Shown here piece by piece: positions 1-13,300 of a stretch of DNA of 64,000 bases. Below the pieces are notes generated by a model that saw nothing but the letters and a program-made list of their open reading frames with translations, did not search any database and was not told where the DNA came from. The position numbers and the translations under genes were made by a program. The DNA is from Panicum virgatum (Eukaryota > Streptophyta > Magnoliopsida > Poales > Poaceae): contig NC_053146.1 in the NCBI RefSeq assembly GCF_016808335.1, positions 7,789,015 through 7,853,014 on the forward strand, read 5' to 3'. Numbering within the stretch: the stretch's first letter is position 1; each line of letters begins with the position of its first letter.

Positions 1-1201
1 CTAACGATTTTTTTGAAGTTGTCATGAGCAGAAATCTACTTACAAATCAATTGTTGTTATTAGCTCATGTAATAAAGAATTAAACAAAAGGCAAATATTG
101 TTGAATATCAAGCATTTTGTGAAGAGAAAAAAGAAACAAGTGTTCATGCAATGACAACAAGTGGTTTCTATATATGGCTTGGCATAAATTGAGAAGTGTT
201 TGATTGAAAGAATGATTGCAAAACAAGACATGTGTATGAGCTTATTTCTTATTCAAGTCATTGATGCTTGGTGAAAGCTTGAGATATGAAATATTACTTA
301 TGAGATCAAGTTCAAGCAATCAAAGAGAAAGTTCAATGGAATTCATCGTTGATGTGCAAAGCTTAACTCAATGTGGCAAGAGTAAGTGGTGAAGAAACCA
401 ACCGAGATGACTAGTGCGAGGGACTAAGCAACCTTTGGTGAAGCGACGGCTTACCTTGTGCGAATTGCTAGGGTGAAGTTGCTAGTGTCCGTGGGGTTGT
501 CGAAGTATCATATCTAAGCCTTGTTGGGTGAAGCAATGCAATGCATCAAATATATTATGGAGTGACTTGGATTCAAGGACATATTTTTCTAAGAGATGGA
601 ATTCCTAAGCCACTAGCTCAAGTATGGATTTGCTCAAGAAAAGAAGATACAATGTTGAAATCCCAAGGTTGACAAAGTCAATGTATGGCAAGACTGAAGT
701 AATTCAAGGCTCTAGTGATTGAATTGTGTTTTATATTTAATCTTGAGTATAGATATACTGTACTATCAAGAGGGATGCAACATTGATTATTTGATTCGGT
801 CAAAAGTGCTCATAGGTCACCCAAGTGAGGATCCTGAGAGAGAGCCTCTGAGAAATAACTTAGTCCTTCTTGGATGATCAAGTCTTGACTTGGTGGACCA
901 AGTGGTATCTTCTAAGAGTGGTTCAGGGTTCACTGGCTCTGATCGGTCTGCCGGTCAGGGGGACCGGTCTGACCGGTCAGGGGAGTAACGGTTAGTTTCA
1001 GACCAGACCGGTCTGCACTGACAGTCTCAATGGCTAGTTTTTGAGTAGTGGGTATTTATACCCCTTGGCCCTCTCTTGCGAGGGCTGCTGATTCCTTGGC
1101 TATTTCTGAGCTTCTTAAGACATTTTCTTGACCAGCTAGCTCTCCCCAATAATCTTTGTGAGTAGTGCTAAATAGATTGCATATCCATTGATTGAGTTGA
1201 G
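1..1201 (+). mobile_element. Copia-type LTR, upstream part, split by a nested element
   Basis: This stretch continues at 6208 once the 1202-6207 insertion and its TTGAG duplication are removed. The joined sequence looks like a long grass Copia LTR. It has a TATA-like box near 1053, several GACCGGTC palindromes around 940-990, and a 3' end at 6985 with the pyrimidine-rich tail (cacccc, ctttaggcgacatcc, tttca) seen in SIRE/Opie-like LTRs. The family name rests on recall of such ends and was not aligned. The left end lies outside the window or is not recognisable. No coding sequence is present. Confidence 0.55.
1053..1060 (+). promoter_or_regulatory. TATA-like box of the Copia-type LTR
   Basis: The octamer tatttata sits in the LTR just before a pyrimidine-rich stretch and about 140 bp upstream of the nested insertion. 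It is the best candidate for the LTR promoter on the plus strand. Confidence 0.4.
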
Positions 1202-4200
1202 TGAAACGACCCGGGTTTTCGAAAAAAAACCCGAATCCCTGTATCGTTGTGATAGTCCCTGGATCAGTAGCTATCACATACAGAACTCATTTCAGGCAGT
1301 AAATCAGTTCATACTCACTTAAAATAGGTTCAAACATGGATTTAATTATTACAATATCCAGAGGATTTGTAGTACGCAACTTTTATTACAAGCCCATTGG
1401 GCTAAACTGGAACAAACAGAAAACGGTTGCGGTAGCTGGTCTTCAGGCCATCCTTCAACTCGAACTTCATCTCCACAGGTAGCACTTGAGCATAGCATGG
1501 GCTTCTAAGCTTCAATCGTACCATTCGTTGTTGTTGGCATCGAACTCCTGATCGGACCCTGCATCTTGCCAAACTATCCCCAAGGACGGGATAGGTTTAC
1601 GTCACCATCCGTATGCAAGCTTTAAGTGGATGCAAAAGTATAAAAAGTAACCAAAGGATAGGCTAGGGTTTCCTATGCATGCATATACATATATATATCC
1701 ATAATCATGTCTCTCACCCATCCCAGGTCGGTGCAGGAATCTCCCTCTCCCTGCACCTTATCTGACTCCACAGGGGGAAGTGGACTAGAGGGAGGTAGAA
1801 TACTGGGGTTCACTACTCTATGAAAGTGCAGCCTGATCAAGAGTTGTACATGACCGAGTACGCGGCTATACATATAGTTTTCACCCTGCAAGGGTTGTAC
1901 ACCTGTACCCACTCGGGCTGCAAGCCGGGAGCTAACCGGCTGAGACACAGCCCACAACCATGACTCCCTAACCATGACAGTACCATCCTGCATTCTCGGG
2001 GTGGGATACATTCGCCACAACGAATGTTCTGGGGCTGTGGATCTCTAGCCTGGCCATGGCTTCGAGAATCTCGGAGACTGGGGTCAGAGAACCCGATCGG
2101 GCCTACGCACCCCGACTTGGGCGTGCGCGGTCTACCCTCTCCTGGAGACTAGGGTCGGAACACCCGACCGGGCCCGACGCACCCTGAATTCCCATGGGCG
2201 TGCTCGGCCTACCCTCTCGTTAAACACAGCCACAGTCTGGTACAGCACAGCTAGAAATGGCTGGAACCCCTGCCCATACAGGGGTAAGTGGTGTGCACGT
2301 TTGACATAGTTCCGTCACCAGGGGCACTATCTCGAACTATATTGCCGGGGCAAGCATTATCTCGCGCAGTCCTCCGCAAAGGTCCGCCAAAGGCACCCAT
2401 AATAGGTATCGCCTCTCCTTGGGCAACCACACAGGTACACCCCTCCTCATCCAGCACCCGCCACAGGTGCTCCTTAGGATGTGCCCACCACACATCCCCG
2501 GCCAGTCGCTTGCCCCCGCTAAAAGCCCTATCTCTGGCTCCTCACAAAGTGGATCTCATGCATGCCAAGACTATCATATCATGGAATCCCATACCCCAAC
2601 ACTCTCATAGTAGCCAAAGCATCCAAGAATCAATCAAGATATAGGGATGCAAGGAATACTGTATAAGTAGGCCATGCAGGCTTATCTCACACACACAAGT
2701 ATAGCAATAGAAATTCTAGCAAGCAATGCCTAATAGGAATTCAAGTCATAGATGGGCGTGAACCTGGCAGCTCTTCGTAGTCTTCCGAGGTCCTCGGGGT
2801 CTTCTCGTAGTCCAGGACGTCCTCCTGGGTCTTCTGGGCGTCCGGGGCGTCGATCTTCTTTCAACAGCAGGACCTATTCGTAATTACGAATTACTATAGG
2901 GGCCAAAGTGCAAGAATGCACAAGACTACTCAAATAAGATCCAACTCATAACAAAACCTACTCTAATGTGTAGATCATGATTTTAGAATAATTATGAAAC
3001 CGGTTTCATAATTTTCGGAGCTCCGGTTGATTTATTATCAATTTTTGATGCTTAAAACAATTTCTAGAATTAAATAAAGGTTTTCGGAAAAAGAAAAACA
3101 CATAGAAAAACACGTGGCAGCACCGAGGAGTGCCACGTGTCCTGCTGACGTCAGCACGGGGTCCGCCAAATGCTGACGTCATCATGGCCTTTGATGACGT
3201 CAGCGTTGACGCGGTCAACGTTGACCAAGTCAAATGGTCAACTGGGTCCACGTCCAGGTGGGGCCCACATGTCAGCGGCACTAAGTCAGTGACCAGTGGG
3301 TCCCGCATGTCAGGTCTGGTTAAAAGAAAAAGAAAAAGGGCAAGCGGGTGTAAACGGGCTCAAAGAGATTGGGCCGGCTTGGTGGCCCATCAGGTTTGGC
3401 TTGGTGGCTCAGGAGAACGGCCGGCTCGGGACTCGGCTTGGCGGGCTGGCTCGGGCTGCGGCTCAGAAGGGCGGCTCGCGGACTGGGCCGACGGGGCACG
3501 GGCGGCCCATCACCTCTTCTCCTCCTCTTCTTTTCTTCGCGGGCGGTTTTTTGGGCCGATGGGGCACAGGCGGCCCATTTCTCCTCCCCTCTCATCTTCT
3601 TTTCACTGACGAGCTGGGCCCGCATGGCAGTGCGTCCTTCTCCTCTTCTTGCTTCTCTCGCCTCCTCTGACGGACTTGGCAGGGGCGCGCGGTCAAGGAT
3701 GGGGACTGTGCGGTGGCGAGGTGAAGGCGAGGCGCGGCCATGGCGGAGCTAGGGTCGCGGCGGCGGCCACGACGGCGCGTGCAGGGGGTAGCTTCTAAGC
3801 ATGGGAACGACGGCGAGCCCGGGCAGGTCAAGGCGGCGGCCGACAGAGGCATGGTGCAGGGCCTAGCTTGGTTCTGGTGCTTGTGGCACCGGGGCTTGGG
3901 TCCGTGTGGCGGAAAGGCGGCGGGACAATGGCGTTACTAGCGGCGGCAGCTCGATCTCCAGGCTGCGGCGGCGGCGGTACAAGCTCCCTTCTCCATTGGT
4001 TCAGTCAGGGTGAGTCCGTGGCGAGGTCATGCGGCCACGGCGGGATCAAGGGCAACGGCGCTACAAAGTAGGACCAAGGCAGAACAAAGCAGAGCAAGGC
4101 CGCGAGGCGCGGCGGCGGGTCCGACGACAAAGCCAAGGGTCTCGCGGGGCGAGGCAGAAGCTTGGCGCCGAGGCGAGGTGAAGGCCCAGCCTCGGGCCTG

Positions 4201-6207
4201 TGCATGCGAGCGCGATGTGGGGTGCACCCAAAGCGAAGTCCATGGCGGTCCGTGCGCTCGCGTCGTGGTCGGGGTGTGTGCCCCTAGGGTGTTCGACGGA
4301 AAGCCCGTACGGGGTGGTCACATCGCGAACGCGACATCGCGACCGTGGACGCGTCTACCTAGGTCAAAGCAAGGCGGAGGTTGGCGTGCACGTGTGGGCT
4401 CTCGGCTCTGGCAGAGACCGCGGCACAACGGCAGAGCAACGTATGCGTGTGGATACTTGGAAAGCCAAGGCCACGGCGGCGGGCTAGAGGTACAACAGTG
4501 GCGGAACTCGCCGTGGCGTGCCAAAGGCAATGCCCCAGGCTTGCTCGGGATTGGGCCGCGCGCGTATGTGCGGGCACCTGGTTCCCAGGGCCGCGACATG
4601 GCCCTGCCGAGCGAGCTCGGCACGGCGGCGCGGGGGTAACGCGACGGCGTTCTGCGGGTAGACGGCGGCGCAGGCGACGGGCTCTGGCAACAAACAAGGG
4701 ACGGGGCCTACGGCTCATCTACGGGAGGCTCATCGGCGGTACAAGGCTCATGCCGGGCAGCACGAGGGTGGCGAGGATAGGCGGCGACACCTACCGAAGG
4801 TCTCGAGGGCGACAGACTTGAAGCGGTGTCAAGGTGCGGCCGTGGCGAGTCAAAGCCGTGCAGGCAGAGGAGCAGCGGCGTTGGAGTCGAACGGGGCGCT
4901 GGCTTGCCGGCGACATCGCAGGTCCTTCCCTCCGGGTGCGGTGGCGGCATCTTGCTCCGGCGGTGACGCTCCTCCTCGCGGCGGCGAGCCCCTTTTGGCG
5001 CCCCTCCTCTCCTTCTTCTTCTCCTTCCCTCTCTCCTCTGTTCTTGGCTCCTCTCCCCTTTCTTGCTGTGCCGGCGGTGGAAAGGAAAAGCACCCGAGAG
5101 CTCTAGGATTCATGGGAGGCCGATTGGGGTTTTATAGGTGGGCGCTCGTGCTTGGCTTGGTCCTCACGGCGGCACGGACGCCGAGGATCGCCCCGCGGGT
5201 GGCGGTTGGCGGACGGGGCTACGTGGCGCGCATCAAGGGCATCTCCGATCTGGGCTCGGGGTCTCGGTCAACTGGGAGGGCAGGCACGGGCGTCAGCGCG
5301 GGCAGTTGAGGCCAACATGGAATGCGGGTGGTTAGCCTCCACTGTCGCGACGCAGAAAAAGGCGAGGTCGAGTGGTAGGCGGCGGCGTCCGCGCGGAGGA
5401 GAAGAACAGGGGAGCGTCCGCGTGCAGCCGGCAAGCGGGGCCAGGGTGTCGGCATCAGAAGGTAAGGGGTGAGGCGGCCAGTGCTGGACTATGCGCGGAG
5501 CTGGGCCGTGGCAAAGCAGGCCGATGGGGCGGAGCGGGCTGCTCGGCGCGTCCGCGCGCGTGGGCGCGCGCGTGCGCGGCTCTGGGCCGCAGATCGGCCG
5601 GCGGGTTCGCGGTTTGGGCCGAAGCTAGAAGGCAGGCCGGGTGTGGTGTAACGGGCCAGGCAAGGTTAGCAAGCCGGGTGATCGGGCTGCTCAGGCTGGC
5701 GGGTTGGGCTGCGATGGTGCTATCGGGCGGACGCGTGGTGCTGGGCTGGGGCGCTCGGTTTGGGCTGGTGCGGGTTAACGAGTTGGGCAGGAAGTTAGCA
5801 GGCTGGGTTAAGGAAGTTAGATGGGCTTGTTAGGATTAGATAGCTGGGCTGGTTAGCTATGTGTTAGCTGGGTTAGAGGCTTTAGGCCTGTTAGCATTTG
5901 AGTTAATATTAATTGGCTCAAATTAATTTGTACTCCACTCAATTCAATCAGACAAGCTCAAAATAATTTCGATAAAATCCAACAAACAATTTTAAACAAG
6001 GTAGATTTGAGAAGAGCCAAATAACTCCAATTATTTCACACTAGCGATATAGTCCTTATCTTAATTTGGTTTTAAATTCTAGGAATTTGAGATAGAAGAG
6101 AAGACATTCTTAAATTATTCTAGCTATTAACACATTCACACAAAAAGTTTTTGAAAACTCGCATTTTTAGAGTATATAACATTCCGTAATTTTTACGGGA
6201 TGTTACA
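1202..6207 (-). mobile_element. 5.0-kb solo-LTR-like unit, family A copy 1
   Basis: The unit starts TGAAACGACCC and ends GGGATGTTACA, with the perfect 5-bp target duplication TTGAG at 1197-1201 and 6208-6212. TG...CA ends and a 5-bp duplication are the hallmark of LTR retrotransposon insertion. Read on the minus strand it starts TGTAACATCCCG, a beginning common in grass Ty3/gypsy LTRs. No gag, protease, reverse transcriptase or integrase is visible. A solo LTR from LTR-LTR recombination is therefore the simplest reading; a non-coding derivative is possible. Copy 2 lies at 45408-50413, also 5006 bp and co-linear, but clearly diverged. The GC-rich middle (about 3300-5800) generates long meaningless open frames. 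Confidence 0.8.
3111..3242. promoter_or_regulatory. Cluster of G-box, TGACGTCA and W-box motifs in the LTR
   Basis: Two CACGTG G-boxes (3111-3116, 3134-3139), three perfect TGACGTCA palindromes (3146-3153, 3174-3181, 3195-3202) and five TTGAC/GTCAA W-box cores (3206-3242) lie in 132 bp. CACGTG and TGACGTCA are known plant bZIP sites. TTGAC is the core of WRKY sites. The same arrangement is present in copy 2 at 47357-47500. A role as an LTR enhancer is inferred. Confidence 0.6.
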
Positions 6208-6985
6208 TTGAGAGATTGAGTTTGTGTGAGCAAAGTGACCATTGTGAGAGCTGCATTTTGAGCAGCTGAGAGCATCCATAGCTTGAGCGCTCTTGGTTCC
6301 GTCAAAGTTTCAATTTGTATTTGTTACTCTTGGAGGTGAGCCTCCTAGACGGCTAGGCATCGCCGGCTAGCTCCCTTGGTGGAAAGGATCGCGACATTGT
6401 GGTGAGCAGCGGTAAGTCTATGCGGGCGTAATCTTGCCCCCTTGGTGAAAAGGATCAAGATAGTGGAAAGGAGGAGTGGTTAGAAAAGACCCAATTCAAA
6501 GGGATTGAGTTGAAAGAGACTCACGCCCAACAAGTTCCTCAACGGAGACGTAGGATTCACTTTGGTGAATCTGAACTTCGAGAAATAAATCCTTGTGTCT
6601 CCTTTGTGGTTTGTCTCTCTACTCATTTCTCTAGTTTTACTTTTAGCTTCTGCTTCTATCTACTTGGTTGTGTTGTTTGTATGTGCAGGGACTTGAAATA
6701 TATTTGATATCACATGCAGAGGCACTACACCAAGTTACAATTGTGCTAGAGTTAAAAGACGGGAGAAACTCTAATTGTGTGCAGGTTCTGCACAGGACCG
6801 GTCTGACCGGTTACTCCAACCGGTATGACCGGTTGCTTGTTAATTTCTGCGTCTAAGTCTTAGATCGGTCTGACCGGTCTGTCTGACCGGTCAGTGTGCT
6901 GACATTTGCTTTTAAGTGCTGATTTGTGCAGAAATTTAAGAACACCTATTCACCCCCTTTAGGCGACATCCAAAAGATCCTTTCA
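6208..6985 (+). mobile_element. Copia-type LTR, downstream part with 3' end
   Basis: This continues the LTR interrupted at 1201. It holds the segments with 'cccttggtg(g/a)aaaggatc' repeats (about 6375-6455), more ccggtctga-type repeats (6796-6890), and the LTR end around 6940-6985. The sequence immediately after 6985 is not a primer binding site but a receptor-kinase fragment. The LTR is therefore either solo or the downstream LTR of an element whose body lies to the left of the window. Confidence 0.55.
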
Positions 6986-6989
6986 CAAG

Positions 6990-7200
6990 TGGCGGCCCAA
7001 GATGAGCCAGATCATGCGCGCTCTCGAGAGCGACGCGTCTCTGGATGACCTGCACCAGGACGGCGTCAAGCCGGGGTAGACCATGCTCTTCTCCACCAAT
7101 GGCGGCGGCGGTCCCAGAACATGTCCCGCTTCTAGCAGCTGGCCTTCGATAGCGGTGACTACGACGACTACTCCTCAGACTACAGCACCGACTCCTGCAC
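6990..7200 (+). pseudogene. Broken C-terminal fragment of a PERK-type receptor kinase
   Basis: Translation from 6990 gives WRPKMSQIMRALE, then a Leu-Asp-Asp-Leu stretch and VKPG. This is the end of the kinase domain and the start of the tail in proline-rich extensin-like receptor kinases (PERK). A stop (tag) follows near 7078. After a frameshift, a second frame from 7115 gives a Met-Ser-Arg-Phe segment, a stop, then QLAFDSGDYDDYSSDYST, the typical PERK C-terminal tail. Stops, a frameshift and the missing kinase body show that it is a dead fragment. PERKs are plasma-membrane kinases thought to sense cell-wall state; nothing here can do that. The copia-type LTR ends right beside it, and a solo-LTR-like unit inserted about 100 bp downstream. 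Confidence 0.82.
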
Positions 7201-7300
7201 CGCCCGCCCGCCATGCAGGCTCGCCTCGCGTCGGCTGGGAGAGGAGCAGCGCACGTCGCAGCGGCGGTCCCTGGCGTGGCGGGCAAGCACGGTGAGAAGG

Positions 7301-10300
7301 TGAAGCGTCCCCTCATAAGAGAAGACTTAAATGTGATACCAACATCAGTCCCAGGAGGCTGATGACACATTTATTATATCAGATGGTTCATCACCGTACA
7401 ACTCTACGCGGTAATGGGCAGTGAAGCACCACTATCGCGAGGATTACAACTAAAACCCACACAACTACATTAACTACGAAGAGGGGGTCATTAGTGTCTT
7501 GCGCCATAAGGAACTTCCTACGAGTGACCCTATCCACAGGCAAGGCTGGGTGCAGGACGGTACCCTACTCGACGTCTTCGGGAACGTAGTCTGGATCTCC
7601 CTCTGAAAAAAATTAAGAATGGGGTTAGTACAAACGTACTCAGCAAGTCCAAGCACACCCACGGAGGGGGTATATAATGCACAGGGTAAATCAAGGATAA
7701 GGCTAGGGTTTAATTTGCGGAAAGCAATATTTTATGCAGGGGTTCATTTGAAAGAAAGGTTTTTCAAAGCAAGTTTTTCTTGCACCGAGTAACACGTAGT
7801 GTTGACCCACACAGGATCCAAGTTTTAAGCTGCTACCGGACTCCTCATCCGCCGTAGCACACGGCACAACTGCCGGACACTTTTCCCAAAATAACTCACG
7901 CCAACCCATCCCTTCACAGAATAAACACTAGTTGTGTGACCACACCGTAACTCGCCCAGTACCGTGGGCACGGCTATTCGAATAGATTTCAATTCTGCAG
8001 AAGTGTGCAACTTTACCCACAAGCGGGGTACCGCAACTCAATCACCTTAGTGTCGGTGGAGATCCCAACAAAGCCATTACCCACCTTAGCTAGACCTGAC
8101 TAGCCATCACGGGATCCACCAAGGGGTCATTGACCTATCACAGAGGTTTTAACCGGGGCATAAGTCACACAGAGCTAATCCCTTCTCCTTGATCACCTGT
8201 TGCTCTCAGCTCTCCTGATGGCTATCAGACTAACTAGTGGGGTTTATGCTAAGCCGTTGCCCATTCAACAGTCGAGTGGTTTGCATGATAGTGGAGTTAG
8301 GTGAGATGACACACCAACTCGATCCTTAATTGTGACAAGATGGATATCTCCCTTCCTTGCTCTGCCACACAGGCACGAGCACACCCATCGGCAAGTCACA
8401 CAGAAATGCCATCCATCCCGTCTAAATTCATCTTTCGAAATTCCACTTTTCTCCCTTCCCCCCCCACACACATTTTCTTTATAAAACAAATTGTATTGTG
8501 TATGAGGTCCTAAGCGTTCTAGCGGTGATTAACGTCCAAACAACACATTCAGACATTAATCTAGGTGGTCAAGGAATGGTTATAACAAATCAAGGGGTGG
8601 CTATCCAACCGTGTTTTCAGCAGGCAAAATATATGCAATTTTCTAAAACAGGACAATAGGTTGTGTTTATAAAAACTAGGACAAAAGCATGCATCAAAGG
8701 ATGGGATTGAACTTGCTGTCTTCAAATCCTTCCAGGGTTTCCTGATCGAAGTGCTGTCCTTCGGGCTCGGGGTCGCAGAACTGGTCCTTGTTTGCTTGCT
8801 CACAGTACTGCTCGTCAACGGGCTCTCCTTCGTTCACACCGTGATCTACGACGTATACAAAAAAGCACACAATAAAGAAAAGAAATAAAAGCTTTATCGT
8901 TGAGCTCGAATCGGAAACAATTAAGATATGGAGATAGAAGTAATATTTTTGGGCGGTTTCCTAATGACATGGCCAACACTATGTTATGAGAGGCGTGGCA
9001 AAGTTTCAGGTTGATCTGAGATTGTTTGGCGCATGAAATGATATGTTATATAAAGGTTCAGGGGTGAAATAAGGAGTCAGGGACCTGTTTGTAATTATTT
9101 CTGAGAAGGTAGGGGCTCGATTGGTATTTTAAAAATTACCCGGGTTATTTTGAAAGAGGTCAGGGGTTTGATTAGAAGTATATTTACATAAGGGAAGGAT
9201 TTATTTTGAAATATAAAAAAGGCAAGGTTTATTTTGCAAATAAGCCATAGAGTGGAAGGGTTCTTATTTGAATGGGAACAAAGGCAGGGGGTATGGGCAT
9301 ATTTGTCGTGTCTTCTTCCTTCCCCCCGCTGAGAAACAGGGGAGGGGATGGCGCACGCCGGTGGCGGCCTGGGCCGGCGGCTTGGGGCGCGAGGGTGTGG
9401 CGGAACCACCCAAAACTACTGGGCCCGGGTGCACTGATCTTTGTTGCTAAGCATCTCTGACCCAAATTGGCACTCACCGGTAGTTCCTCGAGTGAAGCCT
9501 CGATTAAAGCCACGCTATTCCAGGATCAGCAGACAACACTCACACGAAGGTGAGCCCAGAGATTACAACACAGAATATTTCTTACATCTCAGAGTGATTG
9601 CAGTGGAAAGAAAAATTTATTACAAACCAGGTTCAGAATAGTAAAGTACTACAGAGTTCCATCTACTCAAATTATTCAAGTCTCATTGTTCAGCGGAAGC
9701 ATTAAAAGATAACTAGCGAAATAACATGACGCATCGATAAAGCCCGTACGAAAGCGTCACTCAGCGGGAGGGTGGTCAGCACCAGCTGAAGGGCCATCCC
9801 ACTCAACAGACCAACCCGGAGGCAAGGTACACGGCCAAGTAAGACTCGCGAACAGATCCTCGAAGTTAGTACCTGAAAAACAGTGCCATAAGCAAGGCTA
9901 AGTATACTAATACTCAGCAAGACTGACCCGTCACCGGATATAACATAATCCGATAACTAGACATGCAAGGCTTTTTGGTTGGTGGGGTTGTTTTGCCAAA
10001 AACGCCACTAAGAGTTGATCCTTATTTTCAGATTTTATTTAGCCATCTTCCAGTTGGATTAACCATTCTAAGTTTGCATCTATCTCTATACAAACATGGT
10101 AGAGCAACCATTTAATCAACCAGCAGTATTATCATCATCATGTTCCACTTGTTACTCTGTGTGACCGAAAACATTAGGCAATCTCATGCCGTGAGAGGCG
10201 GACGATTCTTAATCGAATTTCAACCTAGACAGGGGAACCTAGACCACACGCATGGGGATCGACTTCTCTCCCGCCCACGCTACTTTTCCCCTTTCTTTCC

Positions 10301-13300
10301 AGTCCGTGGATCCGGAACACCCTCCCCGACTACAGAGCCCGACGTCTCTGCACCTGTACGTCGCGACAAAAATATAAATCCTACTTCTACCAGGAGGGTG
10401 CGAGATCGTTCCACTCGCTGGTCCAATCAGGTACTTAAGCTTACCGATTACCATATTTCTTGGTATGTGGCTAGTACTTTCAAACGCTTAACGAAATGAG
10501 CCACACACCGCGACCTTAGCCAATTTGTCTACACCAGCGGGGTATCACAACTACACAACCCCGCCCGTTGTCCTTATATTTCAGCAGGAATTAAAGTCAG
10601 TCAAATTCCTATTTGCTCGCGAGAGGCAGGAAACCCCTCGACTTTTACCGTACCTAATTAGCATGGCAACTAGTCGATAAAAAGATCCGGTATCAAACAT
10701 AGGTACCTAGGGATCATGCATCTAAGGTTTTCGATCAACGCCTAGAAAACTTAAATGCAGAAAGAAACTATTACAACACATTATAATAGCTAAATGAATA
10801 ATAACTCGGAAAATAAGGCATAATGCACCGGGGCTTGCCTTCTTGGGCACTGTCAGGCAGAAAAGCCTCTGGGGCTTGGCCCAGGTCTTGAGACAAGTTA
10901 GCACAGTTCAAATTGACCTCCTAATCCACACGAGAGTCCGCGGGCACCAATTCGTAGTCACCGTCCGCGAGATTAACCGTTTCTATATGCAATGCAAGAT
11001 TATGAGTTATTCATGGATAACGATTTCTTTCCTTCACGATAAAGTTGTAGTTCAACAAAAGTTAATTTAGTGATAATTTCAACATTTCATTTCATGGGCA
11101 GTCATTTATAGAGTAGTAAACACAACTATTTTTCTTCATGAATGAGTGGGGGTTTGGTTTTCATTTTCAATATTAAAGCATAGCATGCTTTCATTATTTC
11201 ATAACATCAACTCTACTCCTGAGCTAGTGATGAAAAACTAAAGTAACACAGATCCAAACTTAAGCATTTATGGTATAAATTTCAGCATCTAACCATAAAG
11301 CAATTAACCATAACTATTCATGTAAGTAGTTTACTCTAGTTGCTTCACCTTTTTGCACAGAACGTTTGACATGGGTTCTGGTGCTACAATTTTTACGGAA
11401 GAGGTGACAAAAAGAACAAAATTAGCAATCTATTAACTAAGATTAAATCTACAGAGAGTTACACTAGGGATATGGTTCTCAAATTTTTACCAGAGCTTAG
11501 TCATGAGATAAACATACTCCAGAAAAATTATCAAGCTTTATATCCACCAGATAAATTAGTTATGCAATTAACTTAACATGAGTTAGCATAAATTTCTCAC
11601 AGTGCATTTAACCAGTACTGCATGTGAACTTTTTATTACAGACAGAACATACTCTAAACAAGAACATGTCCAAAAATCATGATCAGATATGTTGTAGTTT
11701 ACTCAGAACAAAAATGATAAATCTAACCATGAGATACGAAGCATGATTATTAACTAAAGCTAAACTCATTTACTGCAGCTCAAAAATTTTAAACAGTACC
11801 ACAGAAATAAAGTGAGACTTCATAAATAAATATAGATTTTTCTGAGCATAAGAAATATATATGATGAATTAAGTTGATTAAAGAAGCATAAAACATGGTA
11901 TATAGCAAATGAACTCTAATAAATCTGAAATTTAAGGATTAACGAGGTTTCAGTTACACATGCATGTAGTAAAAATTACATAGCAAGTTCATGCATATAT
12001 TTTGGTTGGGTGCCATATTTTTACTGTGAACTTAATATTCCATCAGTGATAACATATTCAAAAATCAAGGTTATTTGTTGAGTGGAACTTCCTGAACATG
12101 CATAGGGCGATTTTCTTATTCTTTTTCCCAGATTAAAATTGGTAGAGTTTCTGGAGATGTGACTGTTACAAAACTTGTAGATATTATTACAAGGATTCCA
12201 TATCCATTGAGTTTGCATTTTTAAGATTTTTCTACGATTTGTTCTGCATTTTAGAAGTTCACTGATATACATTGGAATTCTTGCAAACACACCCTTGAAC
12301 GAAAAAACAAATTACAACCGGGCCCTTCGCCGGCCTTCTCCGCCGCTGCAGCTCACGGGTGGTGTTCTGCTAGGCAGGGCTTACCGGGGCTGCAACGGGG
12401 AGGCACGTGGGAGAGAGAAGATCGAGGAACACCTACCCTTGTAGCCGTTCGGGTGGAGGAAGGTCGGAAACGAGCTCACCGGCGCTAATGGCGGAGAAGA
12501 TGTTCGGGTCACCGGCGTTGTAGGCGAAGGAGGGCTCGGGGTAGGGGAACGTGGCGTGCACAAGCACCGCGAGAGCGTGAGGATGCTCTTGGGGTAGCTG
12601 TCGTGCTCGGTCTTCCTCTGGGCTGGCCGGTCCGCGGTGAGCCCGAGCTCGCCGGCGGCGGCGCAGAAGGGGAACGGCGTCGGGAAAGGGTTTGGGTTCG
12701 ATTCCGCACGTGTGGAGCTCAACTGGAAGGTGGAGAAGCTTCTGGGGTAGTTGGATGGAGCAATGCAGGGCTGTGGTGGCCGGTCTGCGCGAGCTAGATC
12801 TCGCCGGCCATGGCGGACGGCGGGAGGAGGAAGAAGGAGGAGAAGCCGCGCGACGGCGGGGCTCTGGGGGTACTTATAGGCCAAAGAGCACCTGGGCGAG
12901 GGGAGTGGCGTCTGGGGAAGGCGGGTTTGGTCCGGGGCACACGACGGTGAGCGGGTGGAGCGAGCAGGCGGCGAGCTGCATGGCGGGGCGGCGTGGCGGC
13001 TCGGGAGAGCGTCTGGGACGCGTGTGAGCGTGGGGAGGTGCCAAGGGGCGGGCCAGGTGGCGTTGGAGGGGTTCCCCGGGTCCATTTGGCCGCGGACGCG
13101 CCGTGGACGAGGTCCACTGGCGGCGTACGGCGGGCGGCGGGCGAAACAGAGCAAGCCGAGAGGAGAGACATGGAGGTGAGGGCATATCTGCGATTTCTAA
13201 AAGTTCAGGGACCTCTCGATAAACTAAAAATATCTCCTACTTAGAGGGCTCAAATGAAAAAGTGTTGAATATCAATTTTGCATAACTTTTCAAGATCTAC

